A stretch of DNA of 64,000 nt from Forficula auricularia. Lineage: Eukaryota; Arthropoda; Insecta; Dermaptera; Forficulidae. The translations under genes and the position numbers were made by a program. Positions 1 through 10,846 of this stretch are shown piece by piece; positions within the stretch are counted from its first letter, which is position 1; each line of letters opens with the position of its first letter. The stretch is from assembly GCA_024734495.1 (NCBI GenBank), contig JALMQS010000055.1:7869386-7933385 (forward strand). The letters are read 5' to 3'. A model generated the notes under the pieces. That model saw only the letters and a list, made by a program, of their open reading frames with translations, ran no database searches and was not told where the DNA came from.

Positions 1-166
1 AATTATTTTTTAATTTATTCACCTCCTCTCCCAAATCCATTACTCTATGCTCACCTTTTTTTATATCATCCTTGATCTTCGATATCTCCTCCCTCGTTAT
101 TTCCATATCCGAAAAATCATTTTTCTTATTCCTCTTCGCCAGTGGTCCACTAGGTTTTTTTATCAT
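1..166 (-). CDS. Partial ORF off left edge; possible gag/ORF1 N-terminus
   Basis: An ATG at 166 opens a frame that stays open for 55 codons to the window edge, so the C-terminal part is missing. The protein starts MIKKPSGPLAKRNKKNDF and is rich in Lys and Glu, with a spacing that could form a coiled coil. It lies directly downstream of a 13-nt match to a tRNA-Lys primer-binding site (175-187), which would suit the start of an LTR-retrotransposon gag. It could equally be ORF1 of a non-LTR element or a chance frame. No domain is recognised. Confidence 0.35.
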   Translation of the reverse strand, partial: MIKKPSGPLAKRNKKNDFSDMEITREEISKIKDDIKKGEHRVMDLGEEVNKLKNN

Positions 167-174
167 TTTCAAAT

Positions 175-187
175 TGTTCGGGCGCCA
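175..187 (-). other. Candidate tRNA-Lys primer-binding site
   Basis: On the minus strand the sequence reads TGGCGCCCGAACA, matching the first 13 nt of the tRNA-Lys primer site used by many LTR retroelements; the next bases (ATTTG) no longer match. If real, a 5' LTR would begin at 188 and extend right, and the 3' LTR would lie outside the window. An AATAAA-like signal sits about 40 nt upstream on the same strand. The RT stub at 320-472 complicates an LTR reading. Confidence 0.35.
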
Positions 188-319
188 ATATTACGATCAT
201 ATTAATTAATACTCGTAATCTTATTAAAAAACATTTATTTACAACAATATCAACATATAAATATAAATATAAACAATAGAAAGATTAACAATACATTAAG
301 TAAGCTTTGTACGCATCAG

Positions 320-472
320 TTAAAAGTCGCGGGGAAGACGGTGGCTTGATGCTGGAAGTGAGTTCCAGTCTCTGGAGGTCATAGGGATAAACGAGTTGGC
401 GAAAGCGCTGGTTCGATTTTTATCCAATTTGTCAGCGAAGGGGTCCTTTTTTGTATTCTGCGCACAATGGGC
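320..472 (-). pseudogene. 3' stub of a non-LTR retrotransposon reverse transcriptase
   Basis: An open minus-strand frame ends at the TAA at 320-322 and reads ...KNRTSAFANSFIPMTSRDW then NSLPASSHRLPRDF. The TS-R-x-W-N-SLP motif is the hallmark of the extreme C-terminus of many arthropod non-LTR RT ORFs. Three other stubs in this window (2895, 11529, 51983) carry the same motif, so this is one dispersed family. The copy is 5'-truncated, as usual for target-primed insertion, and has a frameshift after SLPAS compared with the other stubs (VFPATY...LQ). Confidence 0.7.
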
Positions 473-655
473 TTGTTCACCATTTTTTTATTTTATAAAA
501 GAATTGCATCTAAAAATGGCCTCCAAATTTCATAAAAAAAAGTAAAGTTTAGAGGGTCAACATTTTTTGTGAAATCTGCCTTGAACATTTAAACGTCAAA
601 GGAAATAAACAAAAATATGATCGATAATGTAAAAATCCTTTCTTGTTTGGGTGTT

Positions 656-663
656 ATTAAAAT
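656..663. repeat. Left target-site duplication of hAT remnant
   Basis: ATTAAAAT, repeated exactly at 1603-1610 on the far side of the element. An 8-bp duplication is the hAT signature. Confidence 0.7.
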
Positions 664-902
664 TATGGTTTCTCTTCCGTGATTTCTCGTTCTCGATTTC
701 CGGGATTATTTTTAACATTTATCATCATATAAATGAAAAATAAATATTTCAAAACTACTTGTTTTAGCGTATTGATTTCCGATACGGAAAACTACATAGA
801 AGCAGAAATGCCAGAGAATGTTTTGAAACGAAAGCTTGAAAGTAATAAGTAAATATGAGAACCAAAAAACAAAATACAGGAGATACAGAATATAAGACTA
901 TA

Positions 903-1125
903 TTAAAAGAATTCAATTTATTTGAAGCCATTGGAAAATTAACAAAAAATTTGAAAAGCTCTTAAATGGTTTCCTTTGCACTAAACCAACTTCACTGGAA
1001 AGTGAAAGAGTATTTTCGACTGCTGGCCTTTTTGTCACCAAAATTATAAGACACGACTCAACGACAATTCGGCTAATGCGCTAGTTTGTCTCAGAATTCA
1101 TTTTAAAAACTCTTCTGATAAATAA
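903..1125 (+). pseudogene. hAT transposase C-terminal (dimerisation) remnant
   Basis: Three frames together give the hAT C-terminal block. First LKEFNLFEAIGKLTKNLK, then after a shift PTSLESERVFSTAGLFVTK, then after another shift NALVCLRIHFKNSSDK and TAA at 1123-1125. The PTS-x-ES-ER-x-FS-x-AG-x-x-x-TK segment followed by a short AL-x-x-LR-x-x-FK tail is diagnostic for the hAT dimerisation domain. At least two frameshifts make it non-functional; the N-terminal BED finger and DDE core are absent. Confidence 0.8.
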
Positions 1126-1289
1126 CTTTTTTTGCTCTATTAGTAATTAAGTTTTTTGTTTTAATGAAAAATAAAATAAATGAATATTTTAGTTGTTTGT
1201 TTTTTAATTATTAAATTTATTTTAATTAGTAAATATAAAAATTGGGTTTTCCCGAGAATCTCGAGAATATCATTGATATATTCTCGAAT

Positions 1290-1560
1290 ATTTTCTACAT
1301 TTGATTCAATCGCGAATCAAATGTAGGAAATTTTGTCAAATATTGAGTGAAAATAATATCTGAACTTATATATTTCTAACTTGGAAATAATGATGTTAAA
1401 TCGCTTGCTCCTAAGACTCCGCAGACTCCATAGCGTAATCCGAAGTAGTCTCGCGATAAATATCTTTTTCAAATAAGCGCGGTCAAAAACAATTCTCATT
1501 GATATATCAATTATTCTTTGATATATTAATGAGAAAAATTATAAAATTTGATATATTCTC
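1290..1560. repeat. Copy of the CCTACATTTGATTC foldback repeat
   Basis: Begins with a hairpin around AATCGCGAATCAAATGTAGG and shares long stretches with 36485-36875 and 37075-37270, including the segment ATTATTCTTTGATATATTAA. Here only one arm is present, inserted within the hAT remnant. Confidence 0.6.
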
Positions 1561-1610
1561 GTTTCCCAGTAATTATTATTTGCCGGGAAATGAGAAACCC
1601 TAATTAAAAT

Positions 1611-2199
1611 GCTTTAAAATGTAATTTTCAAGAATTTTTATTGAAAAAAATTTGACTTCAAACACAGGCCCACTTTTAGGTCCATACGTTTTGAACATTT
1701 TGCTCTCATATACTTTTGTATCGTGCAGTCAGCGAAAAAAATTAGTGGAAACATTGGTGCTGAACGTTCGAAAACCGCTTGTCTCTCGCAAAGAGGGCTT
1801 TAGGGGGGATAATTGATTTCAGCTCGACTGAACAGACACCATGATAGTAATATAATAATAAGATGTTTCTTTATTCGCAATAATAAAATTACATAATAAA
1901 TAAAAAAATAATAATACAAACAAATATAATTCAAGGTCGAAAGGACCGTTTGAGTGAGTCAGTAAATAATAACAAAATCAATTAAAATTATTAGTAATTA
2001 AGACAGCAATTAAATTAAGTAATTGCTATCAGTAATTAAATTCCAAAATTAGTTGATACCGGCACTTCCATGCGCTTCTGCAGTACTTGACCAGATTTTC
2101 CAAGTCTCTCCCATTAAGGCACTTTGAATTTAGATCTGGACAATGTTACTTCTCGGAGGTATCTCCAAGATAGTATTTAATTATTAAAGTTTTTATAGT
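1611..2199. other. No gene seen
   Basis: AT-rich sequence with no recognisable coding or RNA feature. Runs of short TAATA/AATAA words occur around 1850-1930. Confidence 0.5.
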
Positions 2200-2459
2200 G
2201 AAATAAGGACTATATCTTTAATGCAAATAATTTACATTTTATTGCCAACGTTTCGTCAACTTTTTGACTTCTTCAGAGATCAAATAATTAACTTCCCTGC
2301 ATATTTGTAATTTTTATAATTATTCTTTCTTAGTAAACATATCAAGGCAAGTCAACATCAATCAGATTGCATTTTTTTTAAGTTTTACGACAACAAAGTT
2401 GACGAAACGTTGGCAATAAAATATAAATTATCTGCATAAAAGATATAGTCCTTATTTCA
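2200..2459. mobile_element. Palindromic hammerhead-type element (CG subfamily)
   Basis: Inverted arms at about 2200-2262 and 2394-2459 begin GAAATAAGGACTATATCTTT and include CCAACGTTTCGTCAACTTT. The left arm carries a complete hammerhead-like core on the minus strand; the right arm carries only its 3' half on the plus strand. This half-plus-whole inverted layout recurs in the window and resembles termini of Penelope-like retroelements. Confidence 0.6.
2243..2276 (-). ncRNA. Hammerhead ribozyme-like motif
   Basis: Minus-strand core: CUGAAGA, one extra A, stem II GUCAA/UUGAC (5 perfect pairs, loop AAAG), GAAA, then CG and UU as the putative NUH cleavage site. Core letters C3-U4-G5-A6-N7-G8-A9 and G12-A13-A14 are intact. 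Stem III is only CG, so activity would probably require a dimer. Stem I pairing in this copy is weak. Confidence 0.55.
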
Positions 2460-2894
2460 AATTTAATAATTTAATCGATGGACATAATCAAAATAGTATA
2501 TTATTATATATTTAAATAAAAAGAGGTAACATACTAGTATTTGGCTACTATTCGGAGTATTTATTAATAAAAACGAGGGATTATAAAAATCAATTCTGTC
2601 AGGAAACGAAATCTGATGATTAATTGCTCCCTTTCATGTTCAAGTGGCTCTTCCTTGTCATCACGGGAATAATACATTGTTGCTAACTCTAAACATTGTT
2701 ATACATATCTTGTATTCTGGTTCCAGACATTTCAAGAGCATAGTTGGGGGTGATTCCTCTCCGAGATCATATTCCTAACTTTTCCTTTAATTACTTTATA
2801 AAAAAAAAAATGATATTAAAATAAACTGGTGTGTCTAGGTACACCACACAATTTTCACTTACAACATTTATTCTATGAAATCCATATGTTCTGC

Positions 2895-2966
2895 CGAGTC
2901 TGGAACTCGCTTCCAGCTACTGTCTTCCCCGCAACTTATAAACTTCAGCTCCTACACAACCCATAA
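2895..2966 (+). pseudogene. 3' stub of non-LTR reverse transcriptase
   Basis: Plus strand reads RVWNSLPATVFPATYKLQ then LLHNP and TAA (2964-2966). It matches the C-terminal motif of the stubs at 320, 11529 and 51983. The C-terminus is shorter than in those copies. No longer RT homology is visible upstream. Confidence 0.65.
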
Positions 2967-4320
2967 AATCCCATTTTCTTCTTCTTTTCACTATGGAGAC
3001 GCCAACCCAGGCCTTTAGAGAATGCACTATTCGTTGTTGTAATTCCTTCTCCCCGATTGGATTTCCATACTTGAGGATTTTCATGCCAAAAGCTCGGGTC
3101 ATTTCATCGACTGGACTCGCCTAGCTTTTACGCAGCTTTCATTCTTCCAAGTCTAATATGTTGCCTAAATACAGGCGGATACGAAATTCTTATAAATTAA
3201 GTTCCATACTTACTTTGATAACAAAAACATGAAATTCAATAAAGCCTTTTTAGTAATTCGAACTATAAAATAATTTTATTTGTTTTATAGCCTAACCAGC
3301 TGACTTCGGCGGGCATCTTGCTAACCAAGGCCCCTGGACTCTGTAGTAGGTATTAAAATAATAATTTAAATTTTATTTGTCATGAAGAATTAGTGGGTTT
3401 TATAATTACGTCGCCGTCGTCGCGCAAGATGATTATAATTATATATAGAAATATATAATTATACAATTAATAAAATTAATTTCACGTACCTATTTAAAAT
3501 ATTTATTTAAAAGAAAACTATTTTTTACAATAAATATAAACAAAACATCTAGAAGAAACAATAACAACTTTATAGAAACAGAGGGGAAGGCAACGGGAAA
3601 CCACCCCTGAGAACAATTTTCTCAGGAAAATTATTATAAAAGAGGAAGCTCTCCATATTAATAAACAAAGCTCGAAATCGATTATGGCACTTGAAAAAGA
3701 AGATATCTATTTCAAATATTTGTATTTGCGATTCTATCCAGCTATGCATATAGTACTTATATTATAATGACATTAACAGCGTTCCCTTTTACTTTCATAT
3801 ATAACCCTATAAAAGTGACTTATTTTTAGGGAATTTCTTTCGTCTTGTTATTTAATAGATTGAGATTAAGCATTTCTAGCTCTGTAGCTTTTGCTTTGTT
3901 GTCTTTGTTGACTTTTTAAGTATTTCTTAATTGCGAAATTCCAAAGCCATTTCTCATTCTTTTTCTCAGCCCGAGAGAAAGTCAAGTTGTCAGAGTGGGG
4001 GTGCAGAGGGGGCAGAGGGGGGTTCATTTTAACAAAAACCACTCAATTCAACTCTATTCACGGATATAGCTTTTCGATTATACTTTTAAACTCCATAAGA
4101 ACGATCTTATGTTCACAAAAAGTTAGCATGTTACTATAAAACCGTTTATTATAATATAATCAATTCTAAAGTTTGAGTTTATAATAATTTTTATATTATA
4201 AAAAATAGATGGAATTTTTCTAAAAATTCTAAAACCTCTCTCGTGGAATTAAATTAAAATAACAAATTCTTCTATAAGAGTTTTTAAACTGCTGATAGAA
4301 AAAGACTTCTTCTTTCTAAG
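2967..4320. other. Mostly featureless; Helitron-tail-like patch at 3296-3345
   Basis: On the minus strand 3296-3345 reads AGCAAGATGCCCGCCGAAG followed by CAGCTGG, resembling the 3' hairpin tail of the Helitron at 21599-22307. The rest is AT-rich, with a short purine-rich GAGGGGGCAGAGGGG patch near 4000. A 67-codon minus-strand frame around 2914-3115 has no family resemblance and is not called. Confidence 0.4.
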
Positions 4321-4515
4321 AAAATCACAAGAGGGTGTCATCTATTAGATCCGAGATGGAATGGATTATTTTTAATTATATATCAGAAAGCCTGTTTTAC
4401 CCCTCGTCAATCGAACCCGAGAATTAGCCAATTAGCTACCCCTGTGGGATGAACTCTCCTGAAATATGTATCGCGGTAAATATTTCACTCAAATATTTAA
4501 ATCTTGTAATATTTC
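4321..4515. repeat. Half copy of the TCTATTAGATCCGAGATGG palindromic repeat
   Basis: Shares TCATCTATTAGATCCGAGAT, the following GGAATGGATTATTTTTAATT, and a tRNA T-arm-like box (minus strand TCGGGTTCGATT) with the full palindrome at 61510-62215 and fragments at 23292-23380 and 32797-32918. Only one arm is present here. On the minus strand TAGCTAATTGG, 20 nt before the B-box-like word, resembles an A box, but the spacing is shorter than in a tRNA. Confidence 0.6.
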
Positions 4516-5430
4516 GATGCCTAGTGTTTTTAAATTAGAAAAAAGTGAAACTTTTTCTATGCTCAGTATGGTGTTTACAGTTTCGAAGAATTAAAAAAAT
4601 GGTTAATTTATATTAAATTGTAATTCAAAATACACATGTTCGATATGTTATTATTTTTTAGTATAGAAACAGATTAAAATTATTATATATTATATATTAA
4701 AAAATTATTTAAAATATTTTTTGAATGATATTGCATTTTTTAATCGGGATTTGAGATAAAAAGCTCCAAAATCTAATCAAAATTCCTCATTGAAAATAGA
4801 AATATTTTTAACACAAGAACAAACTTTCTACTACTTTTGGTTCTTAAGTTATCGTGGGTATCGTAATTCAGACACACATCTAGACAATTAAATAGAAAAA
4901 ATAATAGTTGAAAATTTATTTTATCCAAGTTTTAAACATTTGTAAACGCAACTAGAAAATTTTTTGACTGAATTCAACAGGATTTTAAAATTTGCCAAAA
5001 AAATTGACATTTTTAAAGATATCAATCATTTTGTCAAATTTTAAGTTAGTGTGTATTACTAAATTTTGTGTAAAAAACGATTATAAACTGTTTTTTTTTT
5101 ATTAATTTAAAAAGACACCTTATATTGCAAATATGAACTCAATAACTTAAAAAACTTAGGAGATACGAAGCCTTTTGTGTTTGTTAAAACCTATAAATCC
5201 AAAATTCCTCATTTTAGGTGAAGCGAAAAACTTTGAATTTTATTTTTTGAATTATTTCAACAATATATACTTATACCAAAATTGAATGCTATAACTTGAA
5301 ATCGCCAGGAAATAAAGCACTGTAAAAAATTCAAAAAATGTCCCCAAAATGACTATATCTCTCTTTCAGGGGCAAATAGAGCAAAATACTCTTTTAGAAA
5401 ATTCGAAAAAAATAAACAAATTACATAATA
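4516..5430. other. No gene seen
   Basis: AT-rich, no recognisable feature. Confidence 0.5.
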
Positions 5431-5812
5431 GCAGTAAGTATTCAAAATAAGTTTAGTTTTTGAAAATTAATATTTTTTCTCCTAGAAATTCTCATTCAAG
5501 TTGATAAGGTTCCCCACTTTGTATCAATCTCCCGTTAAAAAGATGATTCAAAAAGTAATATTTTACGAGATATTCCAATGGAGGTAATAATTTTAAACTC
5601 TTTATAAAAATATACTATATAAAATAAGTTTATTTTTTGAAAATTAATATTCTATTTTCTCTGGAAATTTTTAATCAGGTTGATAAGGGTCCTCTCTTTG
5701 TATCATTCTCCCTTTAAAAGATAGTTCAAAAAGTAATATTTTTCGAGATATTCAATAGAAGTAATTATAAAATTTTAAACCTTTTATAAAATATACTACT
5801 TAAACGAATAAG
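5430..5812. repeat. Two tandem ~188-bp repeat units
   Basis: Unit one (about 5436-5615) and unit two (about 5620-5810) share AATAAGTTTA-TTTTTGAAAATTAATATT, GTTGATAAG, CTTTGTATCA and CAAAAAGTAATATTTT in the same order, with about 80% identity by eye. The phrase CTTTGTATCA also occurs in the tandem pair at 14085-14440, so the families may be related. Confidence 0.6.
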
Positions 5813-5887
5813 AATTATAAAATTCATTTACTTCATTAGTGTTAATCAAAAATTCAATTGTTTATTATTATTTACTTAAATGTTATT

Positions 5888-6185
5888 CTTCTTCTTCGAG
5901 TGCCATACCCGAAACGGGTGTCGGCTCCTCTCCACATATACCTGTGCTGAGTGTGTTTAGTTGTTTTTTACACAGATATACGGGACCTATTTTTTAACGC
6001 CGGTTCCGAACGGTGACTGTTGTGAGAGGTTACTAGAGCAGTTGTACTCTTGGTAGGTTGCCATTACTTTCCAAGAGGAGGCGACTGCGAATATCTATCT
6101 GCCGAGACTCGAGTCTCTGAACCAGGCGTCTTCGAGGTCAGCGACCCAACACTCTAGCCTTCATCGACCCGCCAGTCGCCTCCTA
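5888..6185 (-). mobile_element. tRNA-derived SINE with target duplication
   Basis: Closely similar to 55452-55730. On the minus strand a tRNA-like head carries an A-box-like word (GGCTAGAGTGTTGGGTCGC) and a damaged B box, followed by a unique body ending near CCCGTTTCGGGTATGGCAC. The copy is flanked by 10-bp direct repeats AAATGTTATT at 5878-5887 and 6186-6195, as expected for LINE-driven insertion. It is more diverged than the 55-kb copy. Confidence 0.8.
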
Positions 6186-6195
6186 AAATGTTATT

Positions 6196-7255
6196 AGTCT
6201 ATTAAATTATATTTGCGTTCATGTGTTTTATACTTGTAATATGCATTAAAAATCATTATCTCCATTTATCGATGAATATACGAATGGGATGGTTCTCAAA
6301 GTGTAAAGTCAAGTGGTTTATTTCAAATATGCTAGATTTATAATTATATAATTTTATTTCATGTTTAATTATTAATTACTTTCATATAAAATTGAATATA
6401 TCACTTATTAGTTTATTAAATGTATTTTAGTGGAATTTAAGATGATGTGCAAATTAGTTAATTTTACTTTTAAGAGATTTGTTATTAGAGGCTAATGATT
6501 GGATGTAATTGAATTCTGAATAAGAAGAGTAGGCGATGTTGGTTTGGCTTCTTACCCGCGCTAGAATTTAAAAGGAAACCCGTAATCTTGGGCGCCTTAA
6601 TTTTACTGGCAAATTAGATCATTTGCATTTTAAATGTAGATTAATATTTTCTTGAGAAGATTTTGATAAATTACTAAGTGTAGTAAGTATTTAAAATACG
6701 AGATACTAAACGTAGAGTTCAAATTTTGATACACACTCTAGAAATCTTACACATTATTTCTTATACAGAAATATATAAATTCAGATATTGTAAGAGTTCG
6801 TTGGCTGTGATGAAACTGTACTAGATGAAGGAGGAGGTATCAGCCAAATATGGAATCACTGGGTTCAATAAAACATCTTTAATGAGACGAAAATCTTCAT
6901 ACATGGTGCAGAAAAATTCTTCCCTTATTTATTCATATTATAATATTTTGTGGTAAAATTTTTGGAGGTCTTGGTGAATACTTTTAGTTCTAAGTAAAAA
7001 TCAAGTAAATACTAAAGTAATTTTAGTATTTTATTATGTATGCAGTTAATGGGTGGACAATGATCATGTTGTTTCTCCTAAGATGGCATCATCAGTACCT
7101 ATAATTATAACATAAAACTTGTGAAAACTTGTAAAAACAGACAGCGCCATATCAACTGGCCAAGTAATAGAAATACATAAAAAATCGAAAAAATTTGTTT
7201 GAAACAAAAATCAGATATTATATTACCTTGAATAAAGTCCAACCCTTACAAAACT
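6196..7255. other. No gene seen
   Basis: AT-rich with no recognisable feature. No open frame of note. Confidence 0.5.
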
Positions 7256-7915
7256 GCAAATATTAATATTTAAATGTCGCTCAAAAACGTCAAACATGAA
7301 TCACTTAAAATTCTTGAGCGATCTTTAAAAATTCATATTTTGAGCTGACAATTTCAGAGCATTTTTTCTTTTAAGAAACAATTCCATATAGAGAATTAAA
7401 AATTTCGAAAAGAAAAAAAATTGATTTTTGTGCATTTTTGAGATTTTCTTAATTCTTGAGCGACCTCTAAATTTTATATTTGGAGAGCCTAAAATTTGTT
7501 GAAACGAGAATCACTTAAAATTCTTCAAAATTCTTGAGCGATCTTTTTAAAATTAATATTTTGAGCGGACATTTTCATACTGCTATTTCTTTTTAGACAC
7601 AATTTCTATATAGAGAATAAAAATTTTGGAAAAGAAAAAATTGATTTTTGTACATTTTTTGAGATTTTCTCAATTCTTGAGCGACCTCTAAATTTTATTT
7701 TTGGGGCGCTTAAAATTTGTTGAAACATGAATAACTTAAAATTCTTCAAAATTCTAGACCGATCTTTAAAAATTCATATTTTGAGCTGACATTTTCATAC
7801 GGCTATTTTTTTTAGAAACAATTTGTATATAGAGAATAAAAATTTTCGAATAATTTTTGAACATTTTTCGAATTTTCTCAATTCTTGAAGCTCTATTTTT
7901 TTCGTGCTAAAATTT
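7256..7915. repeat. Three tandem copies of a ~210-220-bp unit
   Basis: Units start near 7298, 7508 and 7729 at GAATCACTTAAAATTCTT or a variant. Each then has TTGAGCGATCTTTAAAA, TATTTTGAGCTGACATTTTC, TATATAGAGAATAAAAATTT and TTGATTTTTGTACATTTTT in order. Periods are 210 and 221 bp. A single reverse-oriented relative lies at about 59440-59580. Confidence 0.75.
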
Positions 7916-8828
7916 GAAGAGGGGTCTAAAAACATGAAATAGGTACTAAAAAGTATATATACGTCGCGTCCTACATGTAGCTAAAACTTCTAAATATAAA
8001 TAATCAACACTCCAAGAATGGCAATTTCATTATATTAATTGATAGAACTACTTTGTTAGGGGTAGGGATTTAAATTTCACCCCCAGCTGAAGGAGTCTTG
8101 TTATCTCTCTCTTCCTTTTATTAAAACCAAGAAGGCTTTAGCCTATAAAATGAATGGTCTCATTGTTGTTATTTTAGTCGCAGCTAAACGAGCAGAAAAC
8201 GTTGCCTATATATTATATGCTCCTCGACATGGAGTATTTATTATCTATTTCTATGCGAATTAATTACATAGAGTGGAGAGAGAAAATAAGGTAGTCCCTT
8301 ACCTTGAAGGGTTTAGGTTAGCAAGGCAATAGTGACGTAAGTGCAAGAAGGCATCCGTCTGTTTAATTTAATGGAGAGAAATGTTAGCTGGGGGGGGCTA
8401 AGGGGGGTTGTAGAACAAGAATAAATAATGCTGAAGACCTTAGTCTACCCCTGCTGGCTGGCTTCCTTCGTTCATCATTCCCTCATCTAAGGGAAGCAAC
8501 GACCCTCCTTAACTAACGTTCCCTCTATATACTCAAGGTAAATATAATTAAAATAGCGAAATACCGCTTGACTAGCTAATGGCAAATATTATCTTAGAAT
8601 TTCAATTAGCCGAAGAATTCAATTTAAAGGGTGAAAATGGAGGGAAATCAAAAATAAAATCTAAAACATTTTCATTATTCTTGTAGGTATGTACATTTTG
8701 CTGTTGGTTAAACTGTTTGTCAAATATTACGTTAGGGTGGTCCTAGGCAAACAATTAACTGTCACTTACTATCTAATTTAAAGGGGGATCAACCCCTATA
8801 TTCAGAAAATTAATAATTACTTATAGAT
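7916..8828. other. No gene seen
   Basis: Less repetitive sequence with short purine runs (for example around 8390-8410). No coding signal recognised. Confidence 0.45.
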
Positions 8829-9737
8829 CAAGAGCCCACGACTGTAGACCTTCGTTATTTTATAAAAGCTGAAAGTTTTTCTGTGCATGTCCCCTATACA
8901 GGTAAGAACGACCAGCGACTATAGAGTTTGGGTTGTGGTTACTTTGGCAGGTAACAGGCAACAAAGGTGTACAAAATAGTACTTTAAATTCGTTAAAGTA
9001 TAAAGCTCAATTTTTTTATATTTTCTTCGGGATAACTTTAGAAATCTCGTCATCCATTGCCGGACACTTATGACAGTTGCTACCCCCTGCCAGACACCCC
9101 TAAACTTTAATAAATTATAATTATACTTTCGTTATAATATAAAAGATAAATTTTATATATGTTACTTGGCGACCTATAAAAAATGTTACCTCAATAGGAG
9201 GACAGTTTTAATGGTTTTTACATAGATTTTTGACATTTCGGTTATTATTGATAACCATTGGTGAAGACATGGAGGAATCGACTTAAAATCAAAAATAACC
9301 ATAGATTCTTATCTAATACTAGAGGAATAACCTTATTGCATTCCATTTTTGTTGTTTTGACTATTAATGGCAACCTCTACTGAAAACGTGGAAGAATCGA
9401 CTTAAAATCAAAAAGACTAAATTCTTTTATGGCAATCCACTCAAGCTTGAGTTTCTTAAAGTTTAGGGGTGTCTGGCAGGGGTAGCAACTGTCATAAGTG
9501 TCCGGCAATGGATGACGAGATTTCTAAAGTTATCCCGAAGAAAATATAAAAAAATTGAGCTTTATACTTTAACGAATTTAAAGTACTATTTTATACACCT
9601 TTATTACCTGTTACCTGCCAAAGTAACCATAACCCAAACTCTATAGTCGCTGGTCGTTCTTACCTGTATAGGGGACATGCACAGAAAAACTTTCAGCTTT
9701 TATAAAATAACGAAGGTCTGGCAGTCGTGGGCTCTTG
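8829..9737. mobile_element. Foldback element with ~283-bp arms
   Basis: The left arm 8829-9110 begins CAAGAGCCCACGACTG and the right arm 9455-9737 is its near-perfect reverse complement, ending CAGTCGTGGGCTCTTG. The inner parts of the arms hold GCCGGACACTTATGACAGTT and CTCGTCATCCATTGCCGGAC. The ~344-bp centre has two direct copies of GAATCGACTTAAAATCAAAA (about 9275 and 9393). No transposase frame is present. Type is uncertain: MITE or Foldback-like. Confidence 0.85.
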
Positions 9738-9759
9738 GGCTATTATCTCTACTGAAAAA

Positions 9760-10450
9760 ATAAAAAAATCAAATAGTCCAGTCAAATTGTGCTCAAATGG
9801 CCCCCTATGGGGAAAGTTTTGGGGTAGTTCTGATTTTTTTACATATATATGTTTTTGGGGCACTGAATCCAAATCTGAGGTCTCCTACCAAAATTTCGTG
9901 TCGCAACATTGTAGAGAATATTAAAAAAGGTGAAAATTTCCATTTTTTGGCGGTTTTTCGCTTATAACTACTAACTTTTCGTAGATAACCTTCCTATTCA
10001 AAATGAAGGTTTATAAAATTTGCTACAAATTTCATTATTTAGGTTTTTTTTCGACAAACCGTTCGGACTCGAGCGCAAAACCCAAGATTTCGACCTAGGC
10101 AGCCCCCCCCCCCACCGGATCACCCAAAAACTCTCACTTTTTTTGATATTTTCCTAATTTGAGCACAAAGACCACTATATACATTTTTAAACGACATTAA
10201 ATTTGCTACAATTTATAAAAGTTTCATATTAATTGGATAAATTGTAATCCGTGACGCAATGAGGTTGAAGTTTTGCAAAAAAATCGCAGTTTTTCCTTCA
10301 TAAATGAAAACCACTCACCCTAGAAACTTGATTCTTATCTCATTCTCTAGGAAATTTTATTTACTTGAAGGTCTACCTGGACCAGTTTTTTGATAAAACT
10401 CTTAAATCTATAGATATCTAGCATTTCCATGACAGGATATATATAATCAA
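9760..10450 (+). repeat. Dispersed repeat, shared with 29960-30320 (inverted) and 17820-18060
   Basis: 9768-10090 (with GGCGGTTTTTCGCTTATAAC and CCTTCCTATTCAAAATGAA) matches the reverse complement of 29965-30290. The next part, 10200-10430 (with TGAAAACCACTCACCCTAGA), matches 17820-18060 in direct orientation. The two blocks together suggest a longer element present only in pieces. A 66-codon plus-strand frame at 9727-9924 has no family resemblance. Confidence 0.6.
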
Positions 10451-10784
10451 ATGTTAAAATTTATAATTTCGCGTAGTTGTAATGTAAAATTTTAAATGCC
10501 CTAATTTAATAAAATTAAAAATTTAAATTTAATAAATATACTTAATTTATAAAAATTTTGAAGTGAAAAAATTGAAGGGTAGGTACAGGGGATAAACTTG
10601 AAATGTCAATTTGTTTGTCAAAAATGCGATTCTCATGCCATCTAGAAGCATTTCAAGGAAACTATTAATCTGTCGTTTCATTTTTGGAATAAAGGCGTTT
10701 TAAATCAAGCTTAAAATGAGGAGAAAAGTTTTGCTATACTGAGGAAGAGCGTACAATTTCAACAGTAAAAAAACGTTTTTTTAC

Positions 10785-10846
10785 AGAATTGTCTCCTTCA
10801 ATAATATAAAAATTCTGCTACCCTCGGCAAAAACTTTCAAGAATTG
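10785..10846 (-). mobile_element. 48-bp terminal fragment with 7-bp target duplication
   Basis: AGAATTG at 10785-10791 and again at 10840-10846 brackets a 48-bp piece that reads TCTCCTTCAATAATATAAAA and CTGCTACCCTCGGCAAAAAC. The same tail ends the hammerhead palindromes at 46056-46230 and 49115-49363. This appears to be a complete but extremely 5'-truncated insertion. Confidence 0.65.

Larger units (their letters stand above)
664..1602 (+). mobile_element. Decayed hAT transposon
   Basis: The element starts TATGGTTTCTC and ends GAGAAACCCTA, an 11-bp imperfect terminal inverted repeat, and is bounded by an exact 8-bp duplication ATTAAAAT. It contains the C-terminal remains of a hAT transposase on the plus strand (903-1125) and a copy of another repeat (1290-1560). 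At 939 bp it is far shorter than an autonomous hAT (2.5-4 kb), so most of the gene has been deleted. Confidence 0.75.

Noticed and set aside
2914..3115. 67-codon minus-strand frame with MTRAFGMKILKYGNPIGEKE
   Set aside because: Looks protein-like, but overlaps the antisense of the RT stub at 2895-2966 and matched no family I know; not strong enough to call.
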